From NCBI GenBank assembly GCA_958430865.1, contig CAUDNR010004078.1, positions 1 through 42,051 on the forward strand: a DNA stretch of 42,051 nucleotides, in the 5' to 3' direction. Made by a program: the position numbers and the translations under genes. The stretch comes from Entrophospora sp. SA101. Its lineage: Eukaryota; Glomeromycota; Glomeromycetes; Entrophosporales; Entrophosporaceae. Below are positions 1 through 11,928 of the stretch, piece after piece. Positions within the stretch are counted from its first letter, which is position 1. Each line of letters opens with the position of its first letter. Under the pieces are notes generated by a model that worked only from the letters and a program-made list of their open reading frames with translations, had not been told where the DNA came from and searched no databases.

Positions 1-500
1 CAAACGAGGGTAAGAAGATAATCTATTATAAAATTTTACTATGTAAATTCGATTACGGAATGTATAGGACATGGGGTAAAATCAGTTAGAATAAATGCTA
101 TATAAGTTGTATGCTTGGTTTAGACCATCATAATATGCACAATTTGCGTACATTGTGTGAATTTTCTAATGCTTTTATTTGACTTGTGTTTTTTTTTTAA
201 TTAAAAGATAGGCAACACGGAAAATTGTAATCTTTAAATTCAATTTAATTGCAAACATGATAATCTCCTATTTGTCCTCTACAAAGATAATCCCTCCTAT
301 AATGCAGATGAAATTAGTTGGAATTCATTATACAAAACAAAAAAATAAATAATGTTAATCATCATCTTTAAAAGTGTGGGATGGAGCTGATATTGGTTTA
401 TTAATGCAATGATCTCATATACCCGAGGAATATTAAGTAATAATTTATTTATTTAATTTAAATATGAATTTGAATTCACATCTTAATAATAGAATTTTAA
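1..500. other. Non-coding left flank
   Basis: AT-rich sequence downstream of the QCR2 stop codon. The longest open stretches are short, without recognisable protein motifs. No RNA gene or repeat was seen. Confidence 0.5.
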
Positions 501-2463
501 TCAAAGAGATAGAGCATCAGCATATGGTAAGGTAGCTATGTCTCCAAGTGCCACTGCAGTAGGTTTACTTGACAAAATTCTATTGGCAATCTATAATTAA
601 TTATATACACATTTCAATAGGAAAAAAATTATTATCATCATCATTATTATTTAATTATCAAAATATGATATATTTTTAATAATTACTTCTGTAACATCTG
701 CTTCTTTGATATGATCATATTCCGATACTGCTTCGGAAGCAGAAACAATTTTTGCAGAGGATAATACCTAAAGAAATAATAATTAAATATAATCAATTAA
801 TTGAATAATTAATTAATTACAAGTAAATAGTTATAATACCTGACTGCCCAAGATCACAGTTTTAGAATAACGTGTATCATAAGAAATTGCAGTGCTATAT
901 TTTGCTTTTGCAAAAGCTCTTTGGAATTCATCTTTATCGACACCTTTTGCAACATGTTGTAACTGTTCAACAGTAGCACGAGCAGCTGAATATATTGATG
1001 TTGGTTTAGCTGCCAAGTAGTATACACCAAAAATACCTGCATCTGAATACCCTGTGTTGAAAATGCTGGTTTTAGTATCAAGTTTACTTGCTGTTTGAGA
1101 AAGTTTAGTAACACCATCACCCCACTTTGTGTGTTTATCTCCATCTAATAATGATCTAAGAATCTGAAGAGTATAAAAATCAGGTGTTCCTGCTGGTGCG
1201 CCCTCAAATGCAAGTATATAATGATTTAGATCATTTCCATTAGCCAATCTAACCTCACCACCAAAATATTTGGAAGCGATTGGTGTAGCTGGTACTGCAT
1301 GACTTATATCTTTAAATAGATTTTCTGTTAAAGTTGTCAACTCATCATGATCAACACCGGTACCAATAATAGTGATATTTGGAGCTGTGTAGACTTTATT
1401 AGCATATGCTATAACATCTTCATTACTCTTGATTTTTGTGGTGGAATTTGCAAAAAGTAGATTTCCAAGTCCATCACGAAATGCAGCTTCGTGTGCTGCT
1501 TCTAATGCCAAAACTTCTGGAGTTGCTTCTGCAACACTTCTCTCAAATGCAACGCTTTGTTTCACTTCTTTAAATTCATGTGGTTCATACTTTGTGTTGA
1601 AAATTACATCAGATAATACACCCAAAAAATATTCACTATAATTATCAAAAGGAGATAGTGAAAAAAATTAATCATTATTATTACTAATTGATTGTTATCA
1701 TTGATAAATCTTTTTCCAAACAATTAATAAATAAAATAAATAAAAATCTTACAATTTTATATGAAAAAAGATTTACATACAGATTATCTGGCAAAAATTC
1801 TGCAGTAAGAATTAAATTTTCTCTTGTTAAATTGGCTGTTAATACACCACCAAGCAATTCTGTTTCACGTGTTGTACGAAAAGCGGTTTTGTTTGTGGTG
1901 TTCTATCATTTAAAGAAATTAAAATCATATAAATTTATATTCACGTTGTCTATTTATTAATTAAAATCCTAACCTTAAAAGCAAAATTTTTTAAATAATG
2001 CGCTGCACCAATTTTATTAATGGTCTCATAACGAGGACCAGCCTTTACAACTAAGGAAACAGAAGAAGCTGGTGTGCTATCTTTATTGGAAATACATGTG
2101 CAATACGTATAAAATTAAAATCATATAGCTTAGGATTGTAATATGTACTATATTATATAAAGATGAATTAGACCAGGAATTAATGAAGTACTCAATAATT
2201 GTATCAAATTAAAAAATATCACATACCAAACAAAAAATTATCAAGTATATATATATGAAAATATATGTGTATCAATAAAGCATATATAGATAAACCTTCT
2301 CCTCACCTTTAATTGAAACAGTTGTTATTCCAGTTTTTGACTTTGTGACTGTAATTGGAGAAATTGCAGGACTGGCAGCATATTTACGATTTATCAACAA
2401 GCTGGTAATAGGAGAAGACAATATTTTATTGTTTGATGGTAATTTACAACAAGCGCGAAACAT
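501..2463 (-). CDS. QCR2: Cytochrome bc1 complex core protein 2 (QCR2), mitochondrial
   Basis: Core subunit 2 of ubiquinol-cytochrome c reductase (complex III) on the matrix side of the inner membrane; an M16 metallopeptidase-like fold without peptidase activity. Six exons fit one frame: 2307-2463, 1974-2080, 1781-1902, 840-1635, 687-767 and 501-590, about 450 aa, within the family's usual size. The start is the ATG at 2463 (another in-frame ATG lies three codons upstream). The N-terminus is basic and Ser-rich, ending near RKYAAS, as expected of a mitochondrial presequence. Family signatures in order are SVSLVVKAGPRYE, TRETELLGG and TRENLILTAEFLPDN in the N-terminal half and VALGDIATLPYADAL at the end. 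All introns are GT-AG and phases match throughout. No HxxEH zinc motif is seen, as expected for core 2. The first exon recurs after the scaffold gap at 31403-31517. Confidence 0.9.
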
Positions 2464-3149
2464 AATTAACAAAAAAAAATTTTTTTAATTTTTAAAATTT
2501 TTTCGATCAGATCATCGTACGAATTTCTTAGATAAAAAGATGGAAAAACACAAAATCAAGCAGAAAGTAGCTTTACAAACCCTATAATCCGATTAAATCT
2601 AGAATTAAAAAAGCGAAAAAAAAATTTTTTTTCTGGTTCAAAGGCTTCACTTACTATTACTACTATACATTGTAATAGATTATCGTGATATCACACCACA
2701 AGTTCAAGAACAATATTTCTTTTTTAATAAAGATTACAAGCAAAATTTGGAATTGATAAATTTCAACTATTCAATAACTTTGGTTTAATTAGAACATAAA
2801 GTATCATCAAACGAATGATTTAAGTTTTTCTTATGAGAAGATGGAGAACAACCAAAGGATATTGGTGTAGGAAATTGTGATTTTCTCGTTATATCAAATT
2901 TTCAACTATATTAACTACATTGAAGCAGAATCCAATCATATATAAACAATACAATTGATCACACCGAAAAAAAAAATCCAGCCAAGGTTCAGCCAGCTAT
3001 CAAAGTTTGGCACCGTAAGGGAGCTACTCAATAAGAAATATATATGCTCATTGAATATTATATGAGAATTTATTTAGCAAAAGTCAACCGAATAAACATT
3101 TCATACAACATTTAACATGCTGAATATTGTACTAATGTTTGTATAGTAA
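2464..3149. other. Intergenic, upstream of QCR2
   Basis: AT-rich sequence with A and T runs directly upstream of the QCR2 start. It probably includes the QCR2 promoter, but no specific element can be named. No credible ORF. Confidence 0.4.
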
Positions 3150-3810
3150 TTGCTTGTACCCTTATGGTGCCAAAAATTAATGGCTGAATTTTTCTGTCAA
3201 ATCAGATGTGCATGCACTAACCATCATTTTCCAATTTCGTTAGACTTTTATATGCTAAAAAGAAAGGTCGATGATGATTTAAAGCTGTTCCTTATGCAAC
3301 AACAGAGCCATGCAACTTCCTCATTAGTTTTTTTTCATTTGAACACTGTATATTGCCGTGCAAGATGAAAGAAAGAAAGTTACCTTGAAGAAGTCTTTCA
3401 AAAAAGAAGTTATGTGGGCACAAGATGTCCTTTGTCGAACTATAGATTATGTTTTCTATTCTAGAAATATCAGATCACCTAGTGATAAAGATTACCCTTA
3501 TTGTGTCATTCGCCTCAATGGCGCAGTAGAATGTGTTCATCCCCGCCCGATGCCCAGCAAGAAGGATAAAGTATACAACACAAGGAAGGGATACCAATGC
3601 AGCTGCAAACATTGCTTCAACTCCTTCCTCCTTTTTGCCGCAATGCTAATCACACAAGGTACAACCTTGCAAATGAACTCCTTTCAGTCATGACACCAGA
3701 ACTGGCTCCTCATGACTTCATTTGTGATGAATGGAATATGGTGAGGTTTGGATTTTTTTTTTTTAGTTTTCTGGCTGTTTATTCCATATGCTCACTTTGT
3801 TTTATTATTA
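3150..3810 (+). pseudogene. Degenerate coding patch of unknown origin
   Basis: Three short overlapping plus-strand frames (3150-3368, 3358-3693, 3597-3815) together look like one broken protein. The middle frame has charged, coding-like sequence with CVIRLNGAVECVHPRP. Near 3650 the plausible coding sense moves to the next frame, with NANHTRYNLANELLSVMTP and then HDFICDEWNM. The GC content of 3500-3720 is clearly higher than that of the surroundings, which suggests a different origin, perhaps a mobile element. I do not recognise a family. The frame changes and lack of a long ORF argue for a relic. An identical patch lies in copy B. Confidence 0.35.
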
Positions 3811-3830
3811 TTTAATAGATTGTTATATAG

Positions 3831-3883
3831 ATGTGACCTTTTCCATTTTCTATTAATGCGAATCTACGGTGAGAAGGTCACAT
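3831..3883. repeat. Short inverted repeat (10-bp arms)
   Basis: ATGTGACCTT at 3831-3840 is the exact reverse complement of AAGGTCACAT at 3874-3883, with a 33-bp loop followed by a T run. It could be the end of a small transposon or a chance hairpin. It also occurs in copy B. Confidence 0.5.
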
Positions 3884-4281
3884 TTTTTTAAAAAGTATAG
3901 TGTTGGCGGCCACATTCAATAGAGTTTTCCCGGTCCTTATGTTATACTTTAGATGTTTAAATACTTCTCTAAATTTAAAGATAATGACTGATAATTATGG
4001 ATCTTAATAACTTCGAATCATACTAATTTAAGAAATAGACCAATTCCGTGTTGTACGATAATTTTCCTAGATCGACCCCGTGCGTGACTATCTCGCAAAC
4101 ATTGTTAATATCAATGTCCTTGCAGTAATCGTTAGATTTTAAAACAAACAAACAAAAAAGGATTTTTATTTTGTAATTATAAATCATTTGGGTGACTTGT
4201 TTTATTTTATACAAATTTTTGAAGATCAAAAAATTTTATCAAAAATTTTTTATCATCAAAAAATAAAATTATAAATTAATT

Positions 4282-4924
4282 ATGAATAGGTTTAAAAGTT
4301 ATCGGTTACTTCCCACAATTAATCTTTTAAAAAATAAAAAAAATAAAAATCTTACTCATCAACCATTAAAGCGTCAGCTGATAATACCAACATCAACAAA
4401 TTCAAGAGATATCATCATTAAACAAAATGCAAAAAAATTTGACACATCATCAATGACAAAAATAACAAAAACAAAAACTAATCCATTTGGATTTTATTCA
4501 TCTTCTTTGAGGTTTTATTCCGATGTGTCAACATTGACCCGAGAAAATATTGAGGCTAGGATTCTCGATATTTTGAAAGCATTTGATAAAGTTGATCCTT
4601 CAAAGGTATGTGACAATAATAGAAAGAATTATGTGAAAAAGATAAATGGGAAATTTTTATTTTTCGGAGGAATTCTTATTCCATGAGAAAAAATTGATTT
4701 AATAATGATCATTCGATCATTTCAATCATTATATTATATTAAATAAGGTAACCACACAAGCACGTTTTGCTGATGACCTTGGACTTGATAGTTTGGATAC
4801 TGTTGAAGTGGTGATGAATATTGAAGAAGATTTTTCAATTGAAATTCCTGATAAAGAAGCTGATGAAATTAGATCAGTTAAAGATGCTGTTGATTATATT
4901 TCTAAAAGAGATGATGCACATTAA
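4282..4924 (+). CDS. ACP1: Mitochondrial acyl carrier protein
   Basis: Carries acyl chains on a phosphopantetheine arm in mitochondrial fatty acid synthesis (lipoate supply); the same protein family is a subunit of complex I (NDUFAB1). Two exons, 4282-4605 and 4748-4924, are joined by a GTATGT...AAG intron in phase 0, giving 166 aa. Residues 1 to about 85 form a long basic, Ser/Thr/Asn-rich presequence; the carrier domain starts near residue 88. The attachment motif [12 protein letters not shown] is intact, with the modified Ser in DSL. The following [16 protein letters not shown] and the final helix VKDAVDYI are typical of ACP. The start is the first ATG of the open frame. A second copy that appears identical lies at 33336-33978 inside the duplicated block. 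Confidence 0.93.
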
Positions 4925-5041
4925 ACAATATTATTAATAAACAAATTGAACAGATATATTTTATATTGTCAATTTTTAATAGAAATTATTTTATTATTTT
5001 GTTGATGTTAAATTTTATTTTTTAAATTTCCTTTTGTATAA

Positions 5042-8000
5042 TATCTTCTTTTTCTTTTTTTTTTTTTTTTTTACTTTTACCCGTATTTTCTTTGATATCA
5101 TTATTTTCTGGATCAGAATCTGCGTCTTGCAGATTATCATATAGAATAGTTGTGTCAAGTTTTACGTTTTCAAAATAATCATTCAAATCATTAATTTTTT
5201 TTGGTGGTGGTGGTGGTACTACAATAGATCGAGGGAAAACTTTTGCATGACTTTACTTTTACTCAAATCATCAATTCCATTCCACTCAAAGGAAAATAAC
5301 ACATATCCACAACATAATCATCCAAACATTCATCATCCCATTGTCCTTTCATAAATTAAGGATTTATTTTCACATCATTTTTAAATCAGTGTGTTTCATA
5401 TTTTGGTCCCTGAACTAATAAACGAAATTTAAATATTCTAGTTATATCTTTGATAAGATTTTCTGCCATATCTTCTATATTCTTTCTTTTAATATTGTCC
5501 TTGATATAACAATATCCTGTCATTAATTGGTTAAGGTTTTGTGCTGCAAATGATATAAATGGATGCATATGTTGCTTTTTTTTTATTCTCAGAGAATCCA
5601 AATTCACATAATATACTATAAACTTGTTGACGTATTTTTGTTGGAATAGCTTTAATCACATTATTATCTTCTTCAAAATGATTATTATAAAAACTTGTCA
5701 AGAAGAAATATTAATTTATTTGTATGATTACATTATACATTTTTCCTGATTATTAGGATTGTTTAGATCATCATCTTCCTTAATTTCAAGACAATTATCA
5801 ATATATTCAAGAATTTCTCTAGAACATAATGTTGTAAAACTGTTTTCATCGAAATTTTATCGTTTATATTTTGGCTATTTGGATTATGTTTCCCATATAA
5901 CCCTTGAATTTTATCATTATCAATATTTATAAAAGAACCTTTTAATGTAATAACATATTTCTCAAGTTTATCCTGAAGAATTTATATCAGTTGAAAGTCG
6001 AGCTGAATTATTCTCATCACTTAAATGGAAATATAATGTATCTTCTAAAGCTAATTGATATGATGAGGCTTCTTTTCTTAATTTATCATTTATAGCCTCT
6101 AATCCTCGTTTTGATTTTCTGTCATAAGTTCAATAATTTTATTATCTTGATAAATTTTATCATGATTTAATTTAGTATAGTCATTATTTAAATTACCATA
6201 ATTTGCTTTTGAACAGGATATATTGTTATTTAAGGTATTGATTTCATGTTGATGTCTGTCTAAATTATTATTTAAGTTGTTGATTTTTTCTGTGTATTTG
6301 GGCTCAATTTCTTGCTGATATTTATTCTATTTATTTTAGTTAAATCTTGAATAATATCTATTTTTTCAAAATAATAATTTTTTTCTAATTTTTTTATTTT
6401 ATTATTATCTTTTTCCCTTTCGGCTTCAAGATCTGTGATCTTTTTACTGCAAAATTCCTCATCTGTTTGCATTTATCTATATTAACGTTATATTGTATTC
6501 CATATTTTAATTTGTATTTTGGCTAACCTCATATTGATATCTGGCTAAATCATTTGCAAAATTTTCAATTTATAGTATTGTGGCTCAATTACTTGTTTGT
6601 TTCTGTTTAAATCATTTGCAAGTTTTTCGTTTTCTGTATGCAATTTATTGTGGCTAATTACTTGTTTGTATCTGTTTAAATCATTTGTAAGCCTTTTCAT
6701 TTTCTGTATTCAGTTTATTGTATTTTGGCACTAATTCACTGTATTTGACTGAATCATTGTATTGTGACTTGATTACTTGTTTTGATTGTGGCTCTATTTC
6801 ATTTTGATATCTGGCTAATTCATTTTATTTATTGTTTCATATATATTCATTGACTCATTAAAAACTTGATTATTTTTTCTCCTGGATTAATACCAGACCG
6901 CTTTTGGAGTTTATTAATAAAATTTCTAAAGCATTCATTTTCTTTAATCAACTTGTCAATTTCTTCAAAAAAAATTTCTGGACCTTCTCCTAGATTAATA
7001 CAGATCTTGCTTTTGAAGTTGGTTGATAAATTTTCCAAAGCATTGATTTTCTTCAATCAGCTTGTTAATTCCTTCAAAAACTTCAGAAAATTCTTCTAGT
7101 CTTTCTTCTGGATTAATATTTGACTGGCTCTATAAGTTGCTCAATAAAATTTACAATCTTGATATGACATTAAATACTTATTTGTAGGTTGTATAATTTG
7201 GTTTGGAACTAGGAAAGTTATTAATAAAATATAACTTTCAGATTTACTTTATTAGTTATATGACTAACATTCAAAAATAAAAAATTTAATTTTTGCGAGG
7301 GATCTGCCTATAATTAATTACATTATCTTTTTAATAAAATCATCTCGAGTAAACAAAGTATTATCTTTTTCATTTCCAGCATACGTATGGTTTGTTCAAT
7401 AGGATAGATGATATTAACAGAAGCATAAAAAGGATAAATCTTTCTTACGAAATAAATAAAAACCATTATTTTACATTTTGGTTATAAGATTTTCTGCCAT
7501 ATTTTCTGTGGTCATTTTTTATATAACAACGCATCCCAATCCCAAATCCCAAATCCCGAAATTCCCAAATTATTATTTTAAAATATAAACATCAAAGTCT
7601 TTTGAAATGTTTATAATTAGATATGTACAAATTAAAATAACTGACATATTCTTCTTTATTTATTTAAACAAGGTGCTCTTCTAAACTCTTGTATTTTTAA
7701 CAGAATTCTAATAGAAAATTGAAATAAATACTTGCTGCTTGTTCAATTGAAATTGAAAATTTTGATTTTTTTTTTTTTTAATAAGGTAAGATACTGGCTG
7801 ACATATATTAATATGCAACATTTGGATCTTTCTTGGTCCACAAATCTATTCCACAATTTCATTAAAATTTTCTACAGAATCTCTTAAATTAATTGATTTA
7901 TTTTCTTCAAACCTCATCATTTTGCTATCCAGTCCAATATTTACAAGATTGTTTTCTGCAATTACTGTATATCATTATCTGCAGTGAATGGAATAAACGA

Positions 8001-8640
8001 ATAAGAATTTACACCAGGAGATATAAATTCTGCTGAATACAATGGTGGTGGTGGTGGTGGCAAAATAATCTTTTTGGATGAACAAATATTTTGGAGTTCC
8101 GTCAATTTTAAACTCAAAAAATTCTATCGGAGTTTTTATAATTTCTATGAACAGCAATGGTTATTTGTTTGTTTCTTTGCTAGAAAAAAAAAATTTTTGT
8201 TTTATAAAAACCATTTATTTTTTTTTATTCAAAATAATAATGAAAACTTTGTAGGTGAAGCATTAAACAATTACTAAAGTAACCACAACTTCTTGAGTCA
8301 ATTCAATACCACTGGCATGAAAGACATAGAAAAGTGTTGTTGATTGATCGCAAACCTTCTTCTTGCCTTTATTTGATGGGCTTTTTTTAGTTGATTGATT
8401 ATCATTAAATTAAAAATTAATAAATAAAACGGATAATAATAAAGAACCTAGCAGTTTTTGAGGATCCTGCTTTTTAAAGCCTCCTCTTTTACACGACGTT
8501 TAAATAAATTATTTCAACTGAATTTTTCCTTGAATTCTTTTCTTTTTTTAGTTGATTCGTTTTTAGACTTTGATACATATGATAAATTTTTTTGAAGAAC
8601 CTATCTTTGATGCAGTTTAATTAATGAGTTTTTGTTAGTA
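5042..8640 (-). pseudogene. Decayed coiled-coil protein gene
   Basis: The minus strand carries a series of short frames rich in Lys, Glu, Asn and Ile, broken by stops and frame changes. Segments include a charged coiled coil at 6272-6472 (ITDLEAEREKDNNKIKKLEK), internal repeats at about 6540-6830 reading as variants of NKLxTENEKLxNDLNRxKQ, another helix at 6847-7056, and two polyproline runs followed by lysines (near 8050 and 5205). The lower end reads NDYFENVKLDTTILYDNLQD, then an acidic stretch and a Lys tail to about 5042. Upstream pieces near 8300-8380 (VCDQSTTLFYVFHASG) may belong to the same gene. I cannot name a family. Unrecognised introns could explain some breaks, but stops inside the repeats favour a pseudogene. 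Limits are approximate. Confidence 0.4.
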
Positions 8641-8805
8641 AACAGATATTTACGAATCCATCGGAAGATAACAATAATAAAATATGAATTTAGATGTTAT
8701 TAATTTTATAAAAACTTGCTTGCCTTTTGTTGTTACAGACAACAATATAAAGAGATGAGTCCTTTAAATGTAATCAACAATTTATTAATTTAGAATTATT
8801 GTAAT

Positions 8806-9182
8806 TAATTAATTGGATAATTACCTCGGAAATCGGATTAATCTTACCAATTAACTTCTCATATTCAAATTATGAGTCCAGAAGGACTGACCTGTGTGAT
8901 ACTTGTCAACATTTTCGAAATGGTTTACATTACAATGCTCATCAAGAGGAAGAAGCCAAAGAATTACTCAAAAAATTTAAAGAAAACTAGTTGTCCAAAT
9001 TTATCCCCAAGGTAAAACACAATATTGCGGTATTGATGCTACTGTTCATTATAGTTATGATTGAGCCCAAAATGTTCATTTACCAATTCTGATCAACGAG
9101 TAAGTAAATTTTATTATCTTGGCCCACATAAAAGTTCATTAATGAACCAATTATATCAAATAGATTATATAACACATCGATA
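8806..9182 (+). pseudogene. Transposase-derived relic (DLCxxC / YSYDxAQ type)
   Basis: An open stretch to the TAG at 8988 reads SRRTDLCDTCQHFRNGL and then an acidic/basic helix. After the stop the next frame reads QIYPQGKTQYCGIDATVHYS and YD, a TGA where a residue is expected, then AQNVHLP. A further frame change leads to KFYYLGPHKSSLMNQLYQ. The order of a C-x-x-C pair, a helix, and a YSxDxAQxVHxP block followed by a YxxxPxK-like block recalls transposase-like proteins common in these fungi and some animals. That assignment is from memory of the family. Two stops and at least one frameshift make it non-functional. In copy B its second half is tandemly duplicated. Confidence 0.5.
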
Positions 9183-9630
9183 AACAACAGCAAATAGGAG
9201 GGATGTAGTGAAATTAAAATATAGAACAGTAATTCAAAAAGCGAATAAGAATAAAAACGGCATCATCATAATATTTTTGTATGAGTAATAAAAATGTTAT
9301 TACGCTGCCGCTTTTTTATTTTTTTCTTCTGAAACATAACATGTTTTAATAATAACTGGTTGATTGGTAAATAACCTTTACCCAAAACTTTACCATATTA
9401 ATCAATATAAATATAATAAATACACAAACAAACTTATTTGGTTTTAGAGGGTATCCCCTACCCAAAATCATAAATTGGTTAATATCAAAAAAACAGAGCA
9501 TTTATGAAAAATGATTATACAAAACAAACACTATTTTACGACTTTCCTCTTAACATCAGAGCCCAAATGCAATTTCAGGGCCACAAACCCTGCTCTGAAT
9601 TGTGACCTCCTGTGCTTGAGACAAGTTGCA

Positions 9631-10406
9631 ATCACTGGTAAAAGTTTATTATAATTTTTCCTTGATTTGTTCTGACACCAAGTCCATAATTTATCCAAGT
9701 TGACAGTTGGAGACAATAGAATTTATCACCAGTCATGTGAAAATATCTCATACCAATTTTACCAATAATATCTCCCATATATTGACATGTCATTATGGTG
9801 GGTGTCATTATAATGGGAGTGACTTGTATATATATATTATATATAAATATTATCAAAACTACTGGCTGGAGAATTATTATGTAAAGATAAAATTGGTGGA
9901 AAAAGTGATGTTCGGTTAATATATGCTAAAGTTTTTATAGAGATTATAAGTTTTGTGGTTAGATAGTATTCTTGTAAATTTTTTTTTCTTGTAATTCCAA
10001 AAAAATTTTACGGGTTTGGATTGAAATTTTTTTGTGTGCAAATTGGTCCATGCATGCCTCTAGTTGCAACCACCATCAAAAGTTGCAGCTGGTATCTTTA
10101 AACAGTAACGGTTATAAATGACTGGTTATTGAGTTTACCTTGGGCCCAGAATAGTATGATTAGTGGACTGTCTCGTGACAATTGCAAATATCCCACATGT
10201 ATAATAAATATGCTTAAAAACCAGCAGATTGTAATGTTTATTACAAAGAATTTGAATCTGCTGCTTGCGAACGAAGTCACAAGGCGGTCATATAAAATTG
10301 AAAATTTTTATTAACCAGGGGCTCCCCATTCCTTGGTCACCTCATTTGATTCATTTCGATTTGGAATATTTTGTTTATATATATATATACTTACCCTATA
10401 ATCTTC
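9631..10406. other. Intergenic, no supported gene
   Basis: From the end of the duplicated block to the LisH-WD40 start. AT-rich, with TA-rich runs near 9825-9850 and 10375-10390. Short ORFs on both strands overlap each other and show no motif. Confidence 0.4.
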
Positions 10407-11928
10407 ATGACTCCATATAATAATATTTCTTTTACACATGCTTTGGTTCTACAGTTTTTGGAAGCAAATAACTATAACGAAACTTTAGAAGCTTTTCACA
10501 AAGAAGCAAAAGAAACAATTGAATTATTTAATAACAACTACAACAACAACAATAATCAATCAACTCTCTCCTCTTCACAATCATTAATTTTTAAACCTTT
10601 AACTTCAATAATTCAAGATTATCTAGTGACTGAATTACAAAAGGATTTTAATAATTTGTACTTTGAAAGGTATATTATATACATTTATATATAAAAAACA
10701 GAAAAATGGTAAATTTTTTTCAAGAAAATAAACACATTGTATATCTTTATTTTTACACACAATTAGGAAAATCGATGATGATTTAATTACTCCAGGAAAT
10801 CAAGAAGAGTTACTGCCTTGTTATTTATATAAAACATTTTCTGAAATTCACAATTCAAATTTACTTAATGTTAAAACACAAAACATTGATGTAAAAAGGT
10901 TATTGGTTGATGATGGAGAATATCAAATCACTCAAATACCAACGATTGTAACAGGTTCAGCAGATAAATCTGTCAAATTTACCTCACTATTAACTGGGGA
11001 AACTTTTAACATTTTTGAGTTTCATAAAGCTGGTGTGTTATCTATTGACTTTCATCCAATTTATAAAAATTTAATGTTAACTTCATCAATTGATTCAACA
11101 TGTGCTTTGATTGATGTTACAAATATGGAGATTATACAACCATTTAAAGATCACAAGAAGTATGTTATTAAAGCAAAATTCTCACCAGATGGAAATTTCA
11201 TTGTAACGGCATCATATGATCATACAATAAACATTTATAAAACCAAAACCATCGATAATAACAGCAACAATAATAATAATAACAATAATAGCACAACAAC
11301 AGATTTTCCACCACAATATATTAAAGTTCATTCAATATTATTCGGTGGTAATGTAGAATCATTTTGTTTTCTACCAGATAATCAATACATTATAGTTGGT
11401 GTACGCAATGATAATTACCTTCACTACATTAACTTGTTGAATAATTTTGAAGATAAAAAATATAACATGAATGCTAATGGTGATGATTGGGTTTCCTTTA
11501 CTCCGATGGACATTTCTCCAAGTCCTAATAATGATGGAAAATATCTTTTGGTATCAACAGATGATGAGAATGGAAAAATCATGTTGTTTCGTACACATTC
11601 TGCACAACAAATTTATAACTATTATGATGACATATCTGACAACAGAAAATTCACAAACCCCAATCATTGTTGGCATCCAAGTGGTAAATATTTTTTCGCT
11701 TATGGTGTTGATTCTATTATCAGAATTTTTGATGTAGTGACAAATAAAGTTGTGGTGAAATTACATGGTCATAAGAATTTGGTTAGAGGATTATGGTATG
11801 ATGATGAAAGACAATTATTGATAACTTGTGGATTTGATAAAACTGTTAAAGTATGGGGTCATGATCAATCTCTTTCTTTAGAAAAAAATAACAACAACAA
11901 TGACAATAATAAAGATATCATTAATTAA
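10407..11928 (+). CDS. LisH and WD40 repeat protein
   Basis: Probable beta-propeller scaffold protein; partner and pathway are not evident. Two exons, 10407-10669 and 10767-11928, joined across a GTATAT...TAG intron (AG|G codon), give 474 aa. The ATG at 10407 is preferred over one at 10371 because the extra residues are a hydrophobic TA-repeat translation. Residues about 9-40 fit a LisH dimerisation motif (ALVLQFLEANNYNETLEAF). WD units follow: TIVTGSADKSVKF, VLSIDFHP...SSIDSTCALIDV, KAKFSPDGNFIVTASYDHTI, a mid-protein variable blade, and GHKNLVRGLWYDDERQLLIT ending in KTVKVWG. Asn runs (about residues 50-56 and 206-217, and the C-terminus) come from AAT/AAC microsatellites. Orthology to a named WD protein is not claimed. 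Confidence 0.85.

Larger units (their letters stand above)
2349..9630. repeat. 7.3-kb duplicated block, copy A
   Basis: This block matches 31403-39115 in direct orientation. The offset is 29054 up to a poly-T run near 5055, 29052 after it (18 versus 16 T), and 29485 after 9421 because copy B has an extra 433 bp. Nearly every line I compared is identical. Differences noted: C2367 versus A31421, the poly-T length, and a few changes near the right end (9585, 9619-9620). Homology stops after 9630. The block holds part of QCR2 exon 1, the ACP gene, a decayed coiled-coil gene and a transposase relic. Confidence 0.95.

Noticed and set aside
9531..9919. Several overlapping 60-74 codon ORFs on both strands
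   Set aside because: They overlap each other, lack motifs, and include translated TA repeats.
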